A DNA stretch of 10,075 nt from CAIQIA01 sp945861105 (GCA_947488815.1 CANLCC010000063.1:1-10075), one strand, 5' to 3'; shown: positions 1 to 6,302, counted from the stretch's first letter. Program-made: numbers and translations. The notes: generated by a model from the sequence alone, not told the origin.

Positions 1-86
1 GATCCATCTCGAACTCGGAGGTGAAACGCTGCAGCGGCGACGATAGTTGGGGGGCAGCCCCCTGTGAAAATAGCTCAATGCCAGGT
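1..86 (+). rRNA. rrf: 5S ribosomal RNA, 3' part (5' end outside window)
   Basis: The first 86 bases match the 3' two thirds of a cyanobacterial 5S rRNA. Visible landmarks are the conserved CGAACTCGGAGGTGAAACG segment (loop B / helix III region), GGCGACGATAGTTGGGGGG, and the terminal AAAATAGCTCAATGCCAGG strand that pairs with the missing 5' CCTGG end. The 5' third, about 33 bases, lies outside the window. A strong terminator follows, so this is the distal end of an rRNA operon. The exact 3' end (85 or 86) is set by analogy with other cyanobacterial 5S genes. Confidence 0.93.
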
Positions 87-111
87 AAAACATTCTGTTT
101 GTTTCGATGAT

Positions 112-141
112 GGCCATCCCGTGTCCGGGATGGCCTTTTTT
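112..141 (+). terminator. Intrinsic terminator of the rRNA operon
   Basis: A perfect 10-bp stem (GGCCATCCCG at 112-121 with CGGGATGGCC at 126-135) encloses a TGTC tetraloop and is followed at once by six T (136-141). It sits 26 bases after the 5S rRNA, which is the expected place for the end of a ribosomal operon. The next gene starts only 17 bases further on, so little room is left for a separate promoter unless it overlaps the terminator. Confidence 0.93.
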
Positions 142-157
142 ATTGGGTTGGTGAATT

Positions 158-1090
158 GTGGCTGCTCTTGTCACGGCTCGAGGGAAGACGCTGAAGAGAT
201 GGCTGAGGTTGGTCCGGCATGGCGTCATGCTGTGGAACCGCCATGGTTGTATCGATCTTGGCGCTTCGTTCGCCTTCCATAGTCTTCAGTCAATCTTGCC
301 TTTTCTGTTGTTGTGTCTGGGTCTTGGGGCTTGGTTTTTTGGCAGAGAAACCGATACGTTCAATTCAATCGTTCGTACGGCTGAAAATCTCCTGCCTGCT
401 CCGGCCAGCCGCCTTTTGGTCGATAGCCTTGAGGCGCTGGTCCGACAGGCTCGGGGGGCAGGCGTCATCGGTGCAGTGGCCCTACTGGTCAGTGCTGGTA
501 ACGCGGCCCTCTCTCTGCAGCGAGGCGCCGACCGCCTCTGGAGCCTGTCAGGTCTGGCGCTGCAACAACCTGTCCGTTGGAGTGAAGCGGTCAGGCACTG
601 GGTGTTGATGCGTCTCAAGGCCAGCGTTGTGGCGTTGCTGCTGGCGGTGGTTCTGGTGCTCAATCAACTGGTCAGCCCCCTGCCTCAGCTGGCCCGTGCC
701 TTGTCTTCATTCCCGGCACTGCTTGTGCCTGGGGGCCTTCCTCCTGCAGGGTCAGGGGCGACGCAGGGAGTTCTTCATGCCTTGCTCGGATGGGGTGGAC
801 TGCTTCTCCTGGCGCTGTTGCTGCTCTGGGTCTTGCCTTCCCGTGCCCCAACCTGGCGGTCGATCCTCCCCGGTGCATTCACCACTGCCACCGGTCTGCT
901 TCTGGCCAAGCCGCTGTTGCTGCATCTGGTGTTGTGGCTGGGCCGCCGGTTCCAGGCCTATGGGATTCTGGGAGGTGTGCTTGTGCTCACCCTCTGGGTC
1001 TGGTTGGTGGGCCTGCTCCTCTATCTCGGCATGGTGGTCAGCGTCACCTGTTCGGCTGGACGGAGATCCGCACGCCTTGATGTCGTCTGA
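158..1090 (+). CDS. YihY/BrkB-family inner-membrane protein
   Basis: A 310-residue integral membrane protein of the YihY/virulence factor BrkB family, whose biochemical role is not settled (the old RNase BN assignment is considered wrong). Six hydrophobic segments lie near residues 47-63, 102-120, 154-172, 207-227, 237-260 and 268-296. The family-type start of TM1 (GASFAFHSLQSILPFLLL, an AxxLAYytllS-like stretch) and the C-terminal YGILGGVLVLTLWVWLVGLL block are clear, although the usual GAELN ending is replaced by GMVVSV. The start is a GTG at 158; an in-frame ATG at 227 (residue 24) is an alternative that would still keep TM1. It lies just after the rRNA terminator, and the small membrane gene at 1135 follows by 44 bases on the same strand. 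Family assignment is fairly sure; function is not known. Confidence 0.85.
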   Translation: MAALVTARGKTLKRWLRLVRHGVMLWNRHGCIDLGASFAFHSLQSILPFLLLCLGLGAWFFGRETDTFNSIVRTAENLLPAPASRLLVDSLEALVRQARGAGVIGAVALLVSAGNAALSLQRGADRLWSLSGLALQQPVRWSEAVRHWVLMRLKASVVALLLAVVLVLNQLVSPLPQLARALSSFPALLVPGGLPPAGSGATQGVLHALLGWGGLLLLALLLLWVLPSRAPTWRSILPGAFTTATGLLLAKPLLLHLVLWLGRRFQAYGILGGVLVLTLWVWLVGLLLYLGMVVSVTCSAGRRSARLDVV

Positions 1091-1134
1091 ACGGGGGGAT
1101 CTCCCACAGACTGAGATCAATCCTCCAGTTCTCC

Positions 1135-1371
1135 ATGAGCCGGTTTCTGTTGGTGCGTCGGCGTCCGCTGCCCCTGCCAGTGCTGGTGGCGGGTGGCCTG
1201 TCGGTGTTGCTGCTCGCACCACTTGCGTTGGTCACACTCGTGCCTGCACTCGTGCTGCTGATGGTCAGCATTGGCGCTGGTGTTGGGATTGTGCTTTCGG
1301 CCTGGGCTGTGGTCGAAGGACTGGCGTGGCTGGAACGGTGGTTGGATCGCGATGCACGCTTCCGCAGTTGA
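1135..1371 (+). CDS. Small two-helix membrane protein, hypothetical
   Basis: A 78-residue protein with a basic N-terminus (MSRFLLVRRRPLP) and a long hydrophobic stretch, about residues 15-58, that can form two transmembrane helices. It ends in a charged, amphipathic tail (WLERWLDRDARF). The positive-inside pattern suggests both termini are cytoplasmic. It starts at ATG 1135 without a strong Shine-Dalgarno sequence and follows the YihY-family gene by 44 bases, so it may be co-transcribed. It converges on the EcsC-family gene with only 12 bases between stops. I do not recognise a named family. It is believed real because of the clean membrane-protein composition and the tight fit between neighbours. 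Confidence 0.6.
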   Translation: MSRFLLVRRRPLPLPVLVAGGLSVLLLAPLALVTLVPALVLLMVSIGAGVGIVLSAWAVVEGLAWLERWLDRDARFRS

Positions 1372-1383
1372 TGGCCCTGTCGC

Positions 1384-2088
1384 TCAGGCTTCGTCGTCCT
1401 CCAGCACGGTGACCTGAACAGCTTCAACGGCCCGATGCTGGTTGATGGCTTCGCCATACTCGCGAGCGGTCAGACGAATGGCTTCACCGGCTGCCTGCAT
1501 GAACAGCACATTCACACCGGCGCCAAGAATCACCCCCCCCACCGGAATCCACCGCAGGGAGACGGGGGCTAACCGTCCGAGCAACCGGGATGTGAGCTGT
1601 TCTCCGAGTCGTTGCTGCAACTGCTGAAGCAGGGGCCTTGAAAGACCTGTGAGCAGTCGTGTCATCGCCTGTTCGGTTGCTCGAAAACCCAAGAGACGGA
1701 TCAGCTCATTGGCGCCAAGTCCGAGCAGGGCGCCGATCAGGATTGGACGATGTTGCTCTTCATTGAGGTGCACTCCGTGCAGGGCGAAGACTGCTGCCGC
1801 CAGCTCTAGCTCGGTGTAGAGAAAGTACAGAACATCACCACCCCCGGTGGCCATCGACAGGACTCCACCAAGCCCGGCCAGTGCCCCGCTGGCCCCACTG
1901 CGCCAGAGGGATCGACGGATGGCGAGGCTGACCAGGGTGTCGAGGCTGGCTTCAGGTTGTTCCAGCTGCAGCCGTTGTGCCCAGGCGATTCCCTGGGTCT
2001 GTGCCCTCTGGAGGCCAGCGCTCACCACCGGCATGTCGAGGAGACGCAGCAACAGGGCTGGCGATGGTGCAGACGTCGAGCTGGTCAT
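1384..2088 (-). CDS. EcsC-family protein
   Basis: A 234-residue protein with features of the EcsC family (named after Bacillus EcsC, function unknown). A glycine-rich hydrophobic block with an acidic centre is followed by an amphipathic segment (GGVLSMATGGGDVLYFLYTELELAAAVFAL, about residues 74-103, quoted only by position here in its core GGGDVLYFLYTELE). Near the C-terminus the typical IPVGGVILGAGVNVLFM segment (181-197) leads into a charged helix containing TAREY. It is likely peripheral or membrane-inserted. It is the last gene of the xse operon: its ATG (2086-2088) overlaps the TGA of the DUF2834 gene in an ATGA, so translation is probably coupled. Family call rests on motif memory, not a search. 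Confidence 0.7.
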   Translation of the reverse strand: MTSSTSAPSPALLLRLLDMPVVSAGLQRAQTQGIAWAQRLQLEQPEASLDTLVSLAIRRSLWRSGASGALAGLGGVLSMATGGGDVLYFLYTELELAAAVFALHGVHLNEEQHRPILIGALLGLGANELIRLLGFRATEQAMTRLLTGLSRPLLQQLQQRLGEQLTSRLLGRLAPVSLRWIPVGGVILGAGVNVLFMQAAGEAIRLTAREYGEAINQHRAVEAVQVTVLEDDEA

Positions 2089-2477
2089 GGCGATGGCCCC
2101 GTGTGGACAGCAATCCCTGAGACCTCTTCAGCGCGGAGGTGTCGTTCCCTCAGCAGCAGAAACAGCGGCACACCGAAGGCGAAGGCGACGCTCATGCTCA
2201 GCAGGATGGGCCATAGCCCATGGCGTAGCTTCAGCCGTCGCCGTTCGCTCTCCATCCAGACCACCACAGCCGTGGATCCGAAGAGGAGGTCGTAACTCAG
2301 GGACTGTGCCGCGGCATTCGCCCCCGCCTGGCGGATGAAGTCACCGATGTCGAACCCGCCTCCACTGGCCTGAACAAACGCCAGGTTGGCACTCTGGGTG
2401 GAGAGCAAACCGCCGATTGCCAGGCTGATGTAGGTGATCTGGCGCAGGTTGGAGCCGAGTCCAGGGGGAAAGGTCAT
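2085..2477 (-). CDS. DUF2834-family membrane protein
   Basis: A 130-residue protein with hydrophobic segments near residues 14-30, 59-75 and 87-109. The second half has the DUF2834 pattern: SYDLLFGSTAVVVWMESERRR (a helix ending in a basic cluster) followed by GLWPILLSMSVAFAFGVPLF, ending in LLLRERHL. DUF2834 proteins are small cyanobacterial and actinobacterial membrane proteins of unknown function. The ATG overlaps the xseB stop (ATGA at 2474-2477), and its own TGA overlaps the ATG of the EcsC-family gene (2085-2088), so three genes are joined by 4-base overlaps. The acidic C-terminal tail (112-130) looks unstructured. Confidence 0.75.
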   Translation of the reverse strand: MTFPPGLGSNLRQITYISLAIGGLLSTQSANLAFVQASGGGFDIGDFIRQAGANAAAQSLSYDLLFGSTAVVVWMESERRRLKLRHGLWPILLSMSVAFAFGVPLFLLLRERHLRAEEVSGIAVHTGPSP

Positions 2478-2731
2478 GGTTGGGGCTCCGCCCAGGGCAT
2501 CAGTTCGAGGGTGTCAGGATCGAGCTGTTGGATCTGTTGGCTCACAGTGCTGAGGATCTCGCGGCATCGGGATTCCCAAGCCATGGCGCGGCCGTAGACC
2601 TCCGGCAGTTCTTCCAGGGGAAGGTCATCCCGTTGCAGCTGGGCCAGGCTTGCCTCGAGCGCCTGCTGGGCTTCGGCGTAGCTGCTGCCGGTGGTGTCCA
2701 CCGCTCTGGAGTTGGGGCGGGCCTTGGGCAT
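2474..2731 (-). CDS. xseB: Exodeoxyribonuclease VII small subunit
   Basis: An 85-residue XseB. The small subunit binds the XseA large subunit in several copies to form cytoplasmic exonuclease VII, which degrades single-stranded DNA in both directions. The family pattern is visible: SYAEAQQALEASLAQLQ, then DDLPLEELPEVYGRAM (the usual LPLEEll..ye.g..L motif), then a helical segment with CREILSTVSQQIQQL. The N-terminal 15 residues are polar and probably disordered. The gene begins 18 bases after the xseA stop; a purine-rich AAGGAAAGG lies just before the ATG. Its stop overlaps the next start. Length is normal for the family. Confidence 0.9.
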   Translation of the reverse strand: MPKARPNSRAVDTTGSSYAEAQQALEASLAQLQRDDLPLEELPEVYGRAMAWESRCREILSTVSQQIQQLDPDTLELMPWAEPQP

Positions 2732-2749
2732 CGTTTCCTTTCCTTGGGC

Positions 2750-3901
2750 TCAGGCACCGGGGCTGTGCTCAGGTTGCCACGCTTCCAGCACCAGGTGAAG
2801 GGTGCCTGTGGCCAGCTGGGCCCGGAGCTGTTCCCCCACGGGGATGCCCTCGCCGCTTCGCACCAGGCTGCCGTCGTTCCTCCGCAGCACGGCGTAGCCG
2901 CGCTGCAGTTGACGGGTCGGCTCGAGCGCGGCCAGCAGACGGCCCTGACCCTGCAGCTGCAGCATGGGTCGCTCAATCTGGCGACGGATGCACTGCTGCA
3001 GTCGGCTTCGATCGACACGGGCCAGCTGTTGCAGGCGACGCTGCAGGAGCTGGGCCAGCTGCAGCCGCCGTTGCTGTCGCAGCTGTTCGAGCGAACGGGC
3101 AAGGTCCAGGCGGTCGGGCAGCACCGCCACCACAGCGGCAGTGGGGGTGGCCGCCCGCAGGTCTGCGACCAGATCGGCCACGGTCAGATCGTCCTCATGG
3201 CCGATGCCTGTCACCAGTGGAACCGGCAAACGGGCGAGTTCCCGGGCCAGGTCTTCGCCGTCAAAGAGAGCCAGATCTTCCCTGTTGCCGCCACCACGGG
3301 CCAGCACCACCACATCAACGCCCCAGGACAGCCAGCGATCACGGCACCGTTCGAGCAGAGCGCAGAGGTCCCGTTCCACAGGACCCTGAACGGGGATCGG
3401 CAGCACCAGCAGATCACAGGCTGGCCAGCGGTTGCCCGCGGTGCGCAGCAGGTCGGCCAGGGCCGAGCTTGGCGAGGCCGTCAGCAGGGCGATGCGCCGG
3501 GGCAGCTGCGGCAGCGGACGGCGGCGGCTCGGATGCAGCAGTCCTTCGGCCTCCAGTCGATCCCGTACCTGCTCGAAGCGCCGCAGCACGGTGCTGAGGC
3601 TCGGGCGCAGATCCAGCACCTGCACGCTCAAGGTGGCCCGGGCCGGCCAGAAGTTGAGCTTGCCCACCACCAGCACCCCATCGCCGTCTTCGGGTACGAG
3701 GCTCAGCTTTGCCAGGGTGCTGGCCCACACCACGGCGCCGATCGAGGCATCGCCATCGGAGAGGGTGAGCCAGAGATGGCCTTTGCGCAGCTGTGGCTTG
3801 ACGACCCGTGCCTCGAGCAGAAACCGAGGGACGAAACCCCGCTCGAGCAGAACGCCGATGGCCGCATTCAGCTCGGAAATGCTGAACCGCGGCAGGTCCA
3901 T
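2750..3901 (-). CDS. xseA: Exodeoxyribonuclease VII large subunit
   Basis: A 383-residue XseA, the catalytic subunit of exonuclease VII. An N-terminal OB-fold domain (about 5-100, with FSISELN and GHLWLTLSD) precedes the nuclease domain. Conserved catalytic-region motifs are VLARGGGNREDL (199-210) and GIGHEDDLTVADLVADLRAATP (232-253, core GIGHEDD). A Gln/Arg/Leu-rich helical region follows. The protein is shorter than E. coli XseA (456 residues), mostly in the coiled-coil part. I chose ATG 3901 (MDLPRFSISEL) and not the in-frame ATG at 3934, because 3901 overlaps the stop of the 57-residue gene by one base (TGATG) and begins right at the conserved domain. It is followed by xseB in the same operon. 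Confidence 0.92.
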   Translation of the reverse strand: MDLPRFSISELNAAIGVLLERGFVPRFLLEARVVKPQLRKGHLWLTLSDGDASIGAVVWASTLAKLSLVPEDGDGVLVVGKLNFWPARATLSVQVLDLRPSLSTVLRRFEQVRDRLEAEGLLHPSRRRPLPQLPRRIALLTASPSSALADLLRTAGNRWPACDLLVLPIPVQGPVERDLCALLERCRDRWLSWGVDVVVLARGGGNREDLALFDGEDLARELARLPVPLVTGIGHEDDLTVADLVADLRAATPTAAVVAVLPDRLDLARSLEQLRQQRRLQLAQLLQRRLQQLARVDRSRLQQCIRRQIERPMLQLQGQGRLLAALEPTRQLQRGYAVLRRNDGSLVRSGEGIPVGEQLRAQLATGTLHLVLEAWQPEHSPGA

Positions 3902-4074
3902 CAGTGGCTGAGCTGCCGGTAGCAGATCCACCACCAGATGCTGAGGGCGCTGGCGCCAAGAGCCACGGCCTGGCCCCAGGGACTGTCAAACCGCACAAAG
4001 CCCACAACGGCTGTGGCGATGGCACTGCTCAGCAGGCGTGATCCGTCGCGTCGATTGCCCACGAAAAGCCGCAT
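3901..4074 (-). CDS. Small membrane protein heading the xse operon
   Basis: A 57-residue reading frame from ATG 4072-4074 to TGA 3901-3903. The protein has a basic N-terminus (MRLFVGNRRDGSRLL), a mildly hydrophobic middle and a strong C-terminal membrane segment (about 35-52) ending in the aromatic cluster SIWWWICYRQ. The stop and the xseA ATG share one base, giving TGATG, a classic stop-restart junction. A TAGGGT candidate -10 lies 22 bases before the start. I do not know the family. Operon position, the overlap and composition make it likely real; its small size means it is easily missed by annotation. Confidence 0.65.
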   Translation of the reverse strand: MRLFVGNRRDGSRLLSSAIATAVVGFVRFDSPWGQAVALGASALSIWWWICYRQLSH

Positions 4075-4096
4075 GGAGCCTGGGAACCCTCAGATC

Positions 4097-4102
4097 ACCC
4101 TA
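4097..4102 (-). promoter_or_regulatory. Candidate -10 box of the xse operon
   Basis: TAGGGT on the minus strand, matching the cyanobacterial TAN3T form, lies 22 bases before the ATG of the 57-residue gene. The same hexamer occurs 27 bases before the ABC-F gene start. No convincing -35 box is seen. Position is suggestive only. Confidence 0.3.
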
Positions 4103-4120
4103 TGTCCCTACGGGCGCGAC

Positions 4121-4126
4121 TAGCCT
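4121..4126 (+). promoter_or_regulatory. Candidate -10 box of the HAD phosphatase / SemiSWEET pair
   Basis: TAGCCT, a TAN3T match, lies 38 bases before the ATG at 4165 in the short gap between divergent genes. The same TAGCCT is found before the Deg-type protease gene at 6266-6271. No -35 box is recognised. Confidence 0.27.
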
Positions 4127-4164
4127 GAGCGGGCCTGTCGCGGTGGCCTGGCACGCCTTCGGCC

Positions 4165-4962
4165 ATGGGACGAGTGCTGTTCGAGCGGCAGGTGAAGGTC
4201 GCGATCCCATCAGATCCACGGTTGGTGCTGGTCACCGATCTCGATGGCACATTGCTGGCCGGTGAGCGCGACGATCGACTGACCCTCTACCGCTGGCTGG
4301 CCAGGGAGCGGGAGCATGTGCTGCATCTGTTCGCCACAGGCCGTGACCTCCGCTCGATCGGCCTGCTCTTTGATGATCCCCTGCACGATGAGCTGGCCAG
4401 GCCGCATCTGGTGATCGGTGATGTGGGCTGCACTGTGGCCTGCGGCCAGTCACTCCAGGAGGTTCCCCTCGTCGTGGAGGCGATCGAAGAGCGCTGGCGC
4501 GGCTTCGCTGAGCGGGTGCTGCAACTGACCCAGGGGCAACGGGGGCTGAGCCCCCAGCCGGTGGAAAGTCGACGGCGCCACGCGTTCCATGCCGAGCCGG
4601 AGGTGCTTGATCCCCAGCTGCTGCAGCGGCTGGAAGCGATCGGTGTGGACTGTGTGCTGTCGGACGGTCGTTATCTGGATGTGCTTCCCGCGGGCGTGAA
4701 CAAGGGCAGCACCCTGCGCCGGGTGATCACTCTGCTGGAGATGACCCATCTGCCGGTGGTCGTGGCGGGTGACACCCTCAATGACCTGGCCATGTTCCAG
4801 CAGGGCTACATGGGAATCATCGTCGGCAACGCTGAAGCACCCCTCCTGCAGCGCCTCGACCAGCTGAGCGGGGTGTACCTGGCCCAGGGCCATGGTTGCT
4901 CGGGCATCCTGGAGGGCCTGCAGCACTATGGCTTTGGCCCCCTTGCAGGGTCTCTGCCGTGA
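4165..4962 (+). CDS. HAD-superfamily IIB sugar-phosphate phosphatase (sucrose-phosphatase-like)
   Basis: A 265-residue cytoplasmic hydrolase with all four HAD motifs: motif I TDLDGTL (24-30; nucleophile D25, acid/base D27), motif II FATGR (56-60; T58), motif III K180 in NKGSTLRRV, and motif IV GDTLND (202-207). The cap lies between motifs II and III, as in subclass IIB. The YLDVLP...NKG spacing and length fit the sucrose-6-phosphate phosphatase / mannosyl- or glucosyl-3-phosphoglycerate phosphatase group, so the substrate is probably a phosphorylated sugar or compatible solute; which one cannot be told from sequence alone. Its TGA at 4960-4962 overlaps a possible GTG start (4959) of the SemiSWEET gene. 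The start at 4165 has no clear Shine-Dalgarno sequence; an in-frame GTG at 4192 is possible. Confidence 0.8.
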   Translation: MGRVLFERQVKVAIPSDPRLVLVTDLDGTLLAGERDDRLTLYRWLAREREHVLHLFATGRDLRSIGLLFDDPLHDELARPHLVIGDVGCTVACGQSLQEVPLVVEAIEERWRGFAERVLQLTQGQRGLSPQPVESRRRHAFHAEPEVLDPQLLQRLEAIGVDCVLSDGRYLDVLPAGVNKGSTLRRVITLLEMTHLPVVVAGDTLNDLAMFQQGYMGIIVGNAEAPLLQRLDQLSGVYLAQGHGCSGILEGLQHYGFGPLAGSLP

Positions 4963-4976
4963 GCGGGCAACGACCC

Positions 4977-5288
4977 ATGGACCTGGTGCTGCCCCTCCTG
5001 GGCTACACCGCAGCGGTGCTGACGACGGTCAGTTTCTATCCCCAGGCGATCAAGACCCTGCGCACCAACGACACCAGGGGGTTGTCGCTGAGGATGTATC
5101 TGCTGTTCACCGTCGGGGTGGTGGGCTGGGGCGTGTATGGACTGTTGCGGCAGGACTGGCCTGTGTTCGTGGCCAACCTGGCGACGTTGCCGGCGACGCT
5201 GGCCATCCTTGAACGCAAGATCAGGGGCGGGGGGCGCCCGCGCGGATCAGGGGTTCGCGAGACCCAGAAGCAGGGCGAAGAGGGCTGA
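4977..5288 (+). CDS. SemiSWEET-type sugar transporter (PQ-loop family)
   Basis: A 103-residue membrane protein with three helices (about 7-23, 40-57, 62-79) and the PQ motif at residues 22-23 in SFYPQAIKTLRTND. The following RGLSLRMYLLFTVGVVGWGVYGLL and the VANLATL segment are typical of bacterial SemiSWEETs, which dimerise to form a sugar uniporter. The tail after residue 80 (KIRGGGRPRG and on) is polar and longer than usual. I chose ATG 4977, since it begins directly before TM1; a GTG at 4959 in the same frame would overlap the phosphatase stop and add six residues. Close linkage to a sugar-phosphate phosphatase suggests release or movement of a dephosphorylated sugar, which is inference. 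Confidence 0.83.
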   Translation: MDLVLPLLGYTAAVLTTVSFYPQAIKTLRTNDTRGLSLRMYLLFTVGVVGWGVYGLLRQDWPVFVANLATLPATLAILERKIRGGGRPRGSGVRETQKQGEEG

Positions 5289-5354
5289 GCTGACGAGTCC
5301 GACGGCCGCCAGCAGGCGGATCAGGGACCCCTCCAGCAGGGAAAGCGGAATCAT
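5247..5354 (-). CDS. Possible 35-residue single-helix membrane protein
   Basis: A minus-strand frame from ATG 5352-5354 to TGA 5247-5249. It encodes a 35-residue peptide with one hydrophobic helix (LIRLLAAVGLVSSALFALLL, residues 11-30), resembling in size the single-helix subunits common in cyanobacterial photosynthetic complexes, although I recognise no specific one. It overlaps the last 42 bases of the SemiSWEET gene on the opposite strand, and there is no Shine-Dalgarno sequence. It could be a chance frame. Confidence 0.28.
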   Translation of the reverse strand: MIPLSLLEGSLIRLLAAVGLVSSALFALLLGLANP

Positions 5355-5364
5355 GAAAGAAATC

Positions 5365-5389
5365 CGAAGAGTCGCGATGACTCCGTTTT
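5365..5389 (+). terminator. Weak intrinsic terminator after the SemiSWEET gene
   Basis: GAGTC (5369-5373) pairs with GACTC (5379-5383) around a GCGAT loop. Flanking CG/CG pairs extend the stem past an AA bulge, and TTTT follows at 5386-5389. It lies 76 bases after the SemiSWEET stop. The short stem and four-base T run make this only a candidate. The reverse side is followed by a T-rich stretch too, so it might also stop the minus-strand gene at 5470. Confidence 0.35.
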
Positions 5390-5469
5390 AGTCGGATCCC
5401 CCGGGGCGGCGGTCGCCGTCGATGCAGCCCGTTTCAAATGGTTGAAGAACGTCACACGGGATGGGGCGC

Positions 5470-5853
5470 TCAGCGCACATGGCGGATGCCGTCCACCGGG
5501 TGGTAGGCCTCGCCTGTGGTCTCTTCGAACACATGGGCCGGCAGGCCGGTCTCGAACATCGTCTGCAGCGCTTCCTTGAGATAGGGGTTCCAGCCACCGG
5601 TCGAGACGGCGCCGTGGCGCACCGTCCAGTCCCAGGTGCCCTGCAGGTCCCGGGGAATGCGTCCCTCCCGGTCCCGGCGGGCCACCAGATCCTGCGATTC
5701 CACCAGTCCCACCAGGATCGGGTCCTTGCCGTAGGCCGGCGTGATCGTGAGCTCCAGCCGCACAGGGTCCTCCTTCACCAGCCGCAGCCGGAAGCGTGGC
5801 GGGAGTTTGAGCGCCTTCAGCACCGCCGCCACCACCTTCGTTCGTTGCTCCAC
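5470..5853 (-). CDS. Conserved-looking cyanobacterial hypothetical protein
   Basis: A 127-residue soluble protein without membrane segments or signal peptide. An amphipathic N-terminal helix (MEQRTKVVAAVLKALKL) is followed by beta-like strands (FRLRLVKEDPVRLELTITP) and a Trp-rich region (GTWDWTVRH and GGWNPYLKEAL). The C-terminus is VFEETTGEAYHPVDGIRHV. I have an impression of similar proteins in marine Synechococcus and Prochlorococcus but cannot name a family or function. The start is GTG 5853, supported by a perfect AGGAGG (5862-5867) eight bases upstream. It follows the DUF2973 gene by 44 bases and is probably in the same transcript. Confidence 0.75.
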   Translation of the reverse strand: MEQRTKVVAAVLKALKLPPRFRLRLVKEDPVRLELTITPAYGKDPILVGLVESQDLVARRDREGRIPRDLQGTWDWTVRHGAVSTGGWNPYLKEALQTMFETGLPAHVFEETTGEAYHPVDGIRHVR

Positions 5854-5897
5854 CTGGACGTCCTCCTGCCTGCGTGACCCGACGGGGCCTCTGCTTC

Positions 5898-6134
5898 CTA
5901 GCTTCCCTGATCGTCGGACGGCGCATGCTGCTCGTCGCCGAACCGCACCGTCAGCAGGTCCTCCTCGGTGAGGCGACCGTCGGCGTCAAGCAGCTCAGGG
6001 TGGATGGTGATGCCCGGTCTGGGGCGGTTGACGGCGGCGAACCCCCTGCCCATGACCCGGAAGGCCTGCCACAGCAGCACGCCGAAGCAGAGCAGATAGA
6101 GCAGAGGAACCAGTTGCGTCGTTGCCGGTGTCAT
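5898..6134 (-). CDS. DUF2973-family small membrane protein
   Basis: A 78-residue protein with one N-terminal membrane helix (QLVPLLYLLCFGVLLWQAF, residues 7-25), the hallmark of DUF2973, a cyanobacterial family of unknown function. The soluble part contains RPGITIHPELLDADGRLTEE, a short acidic segment typical of the family, and ends in a polar tail. The frame stays open up to 6212, but ATG 6134 (or the adjacent GTG at 6137) is preferred: AGGAGG at 6145-6150 lies 10 or 7 bases upstream, and the family begins just before the helix. It is divergent from the Deg-type protease gene and probably co-transcribed with the 127-residue gene. Confidence 0.78.
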   Translation of the reverse strand: MTPATTQLVPLLYLLCFGVLLWQAFRVMGRGFAAVNRPRPGITIHPELLDADGRLTEEDLLTVRFGDEQHAPSDDQGS

Positions 6135-6184
6135 CACGGTCGTGCCTCCTGCCCGGCCTTTCCGATCCATTCTGCGGCCGGTCG

Positions 6185-6203
6185 GGTCCCCGGTGAGGGG
6201 ACC
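6185..6203. promoter_or_regulatory. Inverted repeat between divergent genes
   Basis: GGTCCCC (6185-6191) and GGGGACC (6197-6203) form a perfect 7-bp inverted repeat around GGTGA, between the DUF2973 start and the protease gene. A smaller ACCTG-GTCA-CAGGT repeat follows at 6213-6226. Either could be an operator or an RNA hairpin; nothing else supports a function. Confidence 0.25.
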
Positions 6204-6265
6204 TGGCCCCACACCTGGTCACAGGTCCGCCCCGCCAGAGGGGGGCCGTGCCCAGCCAGTCTCGA

Positions 6266-6271
6266 TAGCCT
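6266..6271 (+). promoter_or_regulatory. Candidate -10 box of the Deg/Hho protease gene
   Basis: TAGCCT (a TAN3T match) lies 31 bases before the ATG at 6303, identical to the hexamer before the HAD phosphatase gene. No -35 match is evident. Confidence 0.27.
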
Positions 6272-6302
6272 TGTTCAACGCCTTTGGAGTCGCGTTCCCC
6301 GC

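Noticed and set aside
1..160. tRNA or a second rRNA after the 5S
   Set aside because: No cloverleaf or T-loop (GGTTCGAATCC-like) sequence was found between the 5S end and the terminator.
2480..3922. 480-codon open frame on the plus strand opposite xseA and xseB
   Set aside because: It is the reverse complement of two well recognised genes; the translation is Gln/His-rich with no domain, as expected for the antisense of GC-rich coding sequence.
3902..3934. Start at 3934 for xseA
   Set aside because: It would overlap the upstream 57-residue gene by 34 bases, and the extra residues precede the OB-fold without similarity that I recall.
6135..6212. Start at 6212 for the DUF2973 gene
   Set aside because: The added 26 residues are Gly/Arg-rich and unlike the family; the ribosome binding site at 6145-6150 fits the later start.
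5874..6302. Long N-terminal extension of the Deg protease frame
   Set aside because: The extra 143 codons run opposite the DUF2973 gene and would bury the signal peptide. ATG 6303 gives a normal HhoA-type protein.
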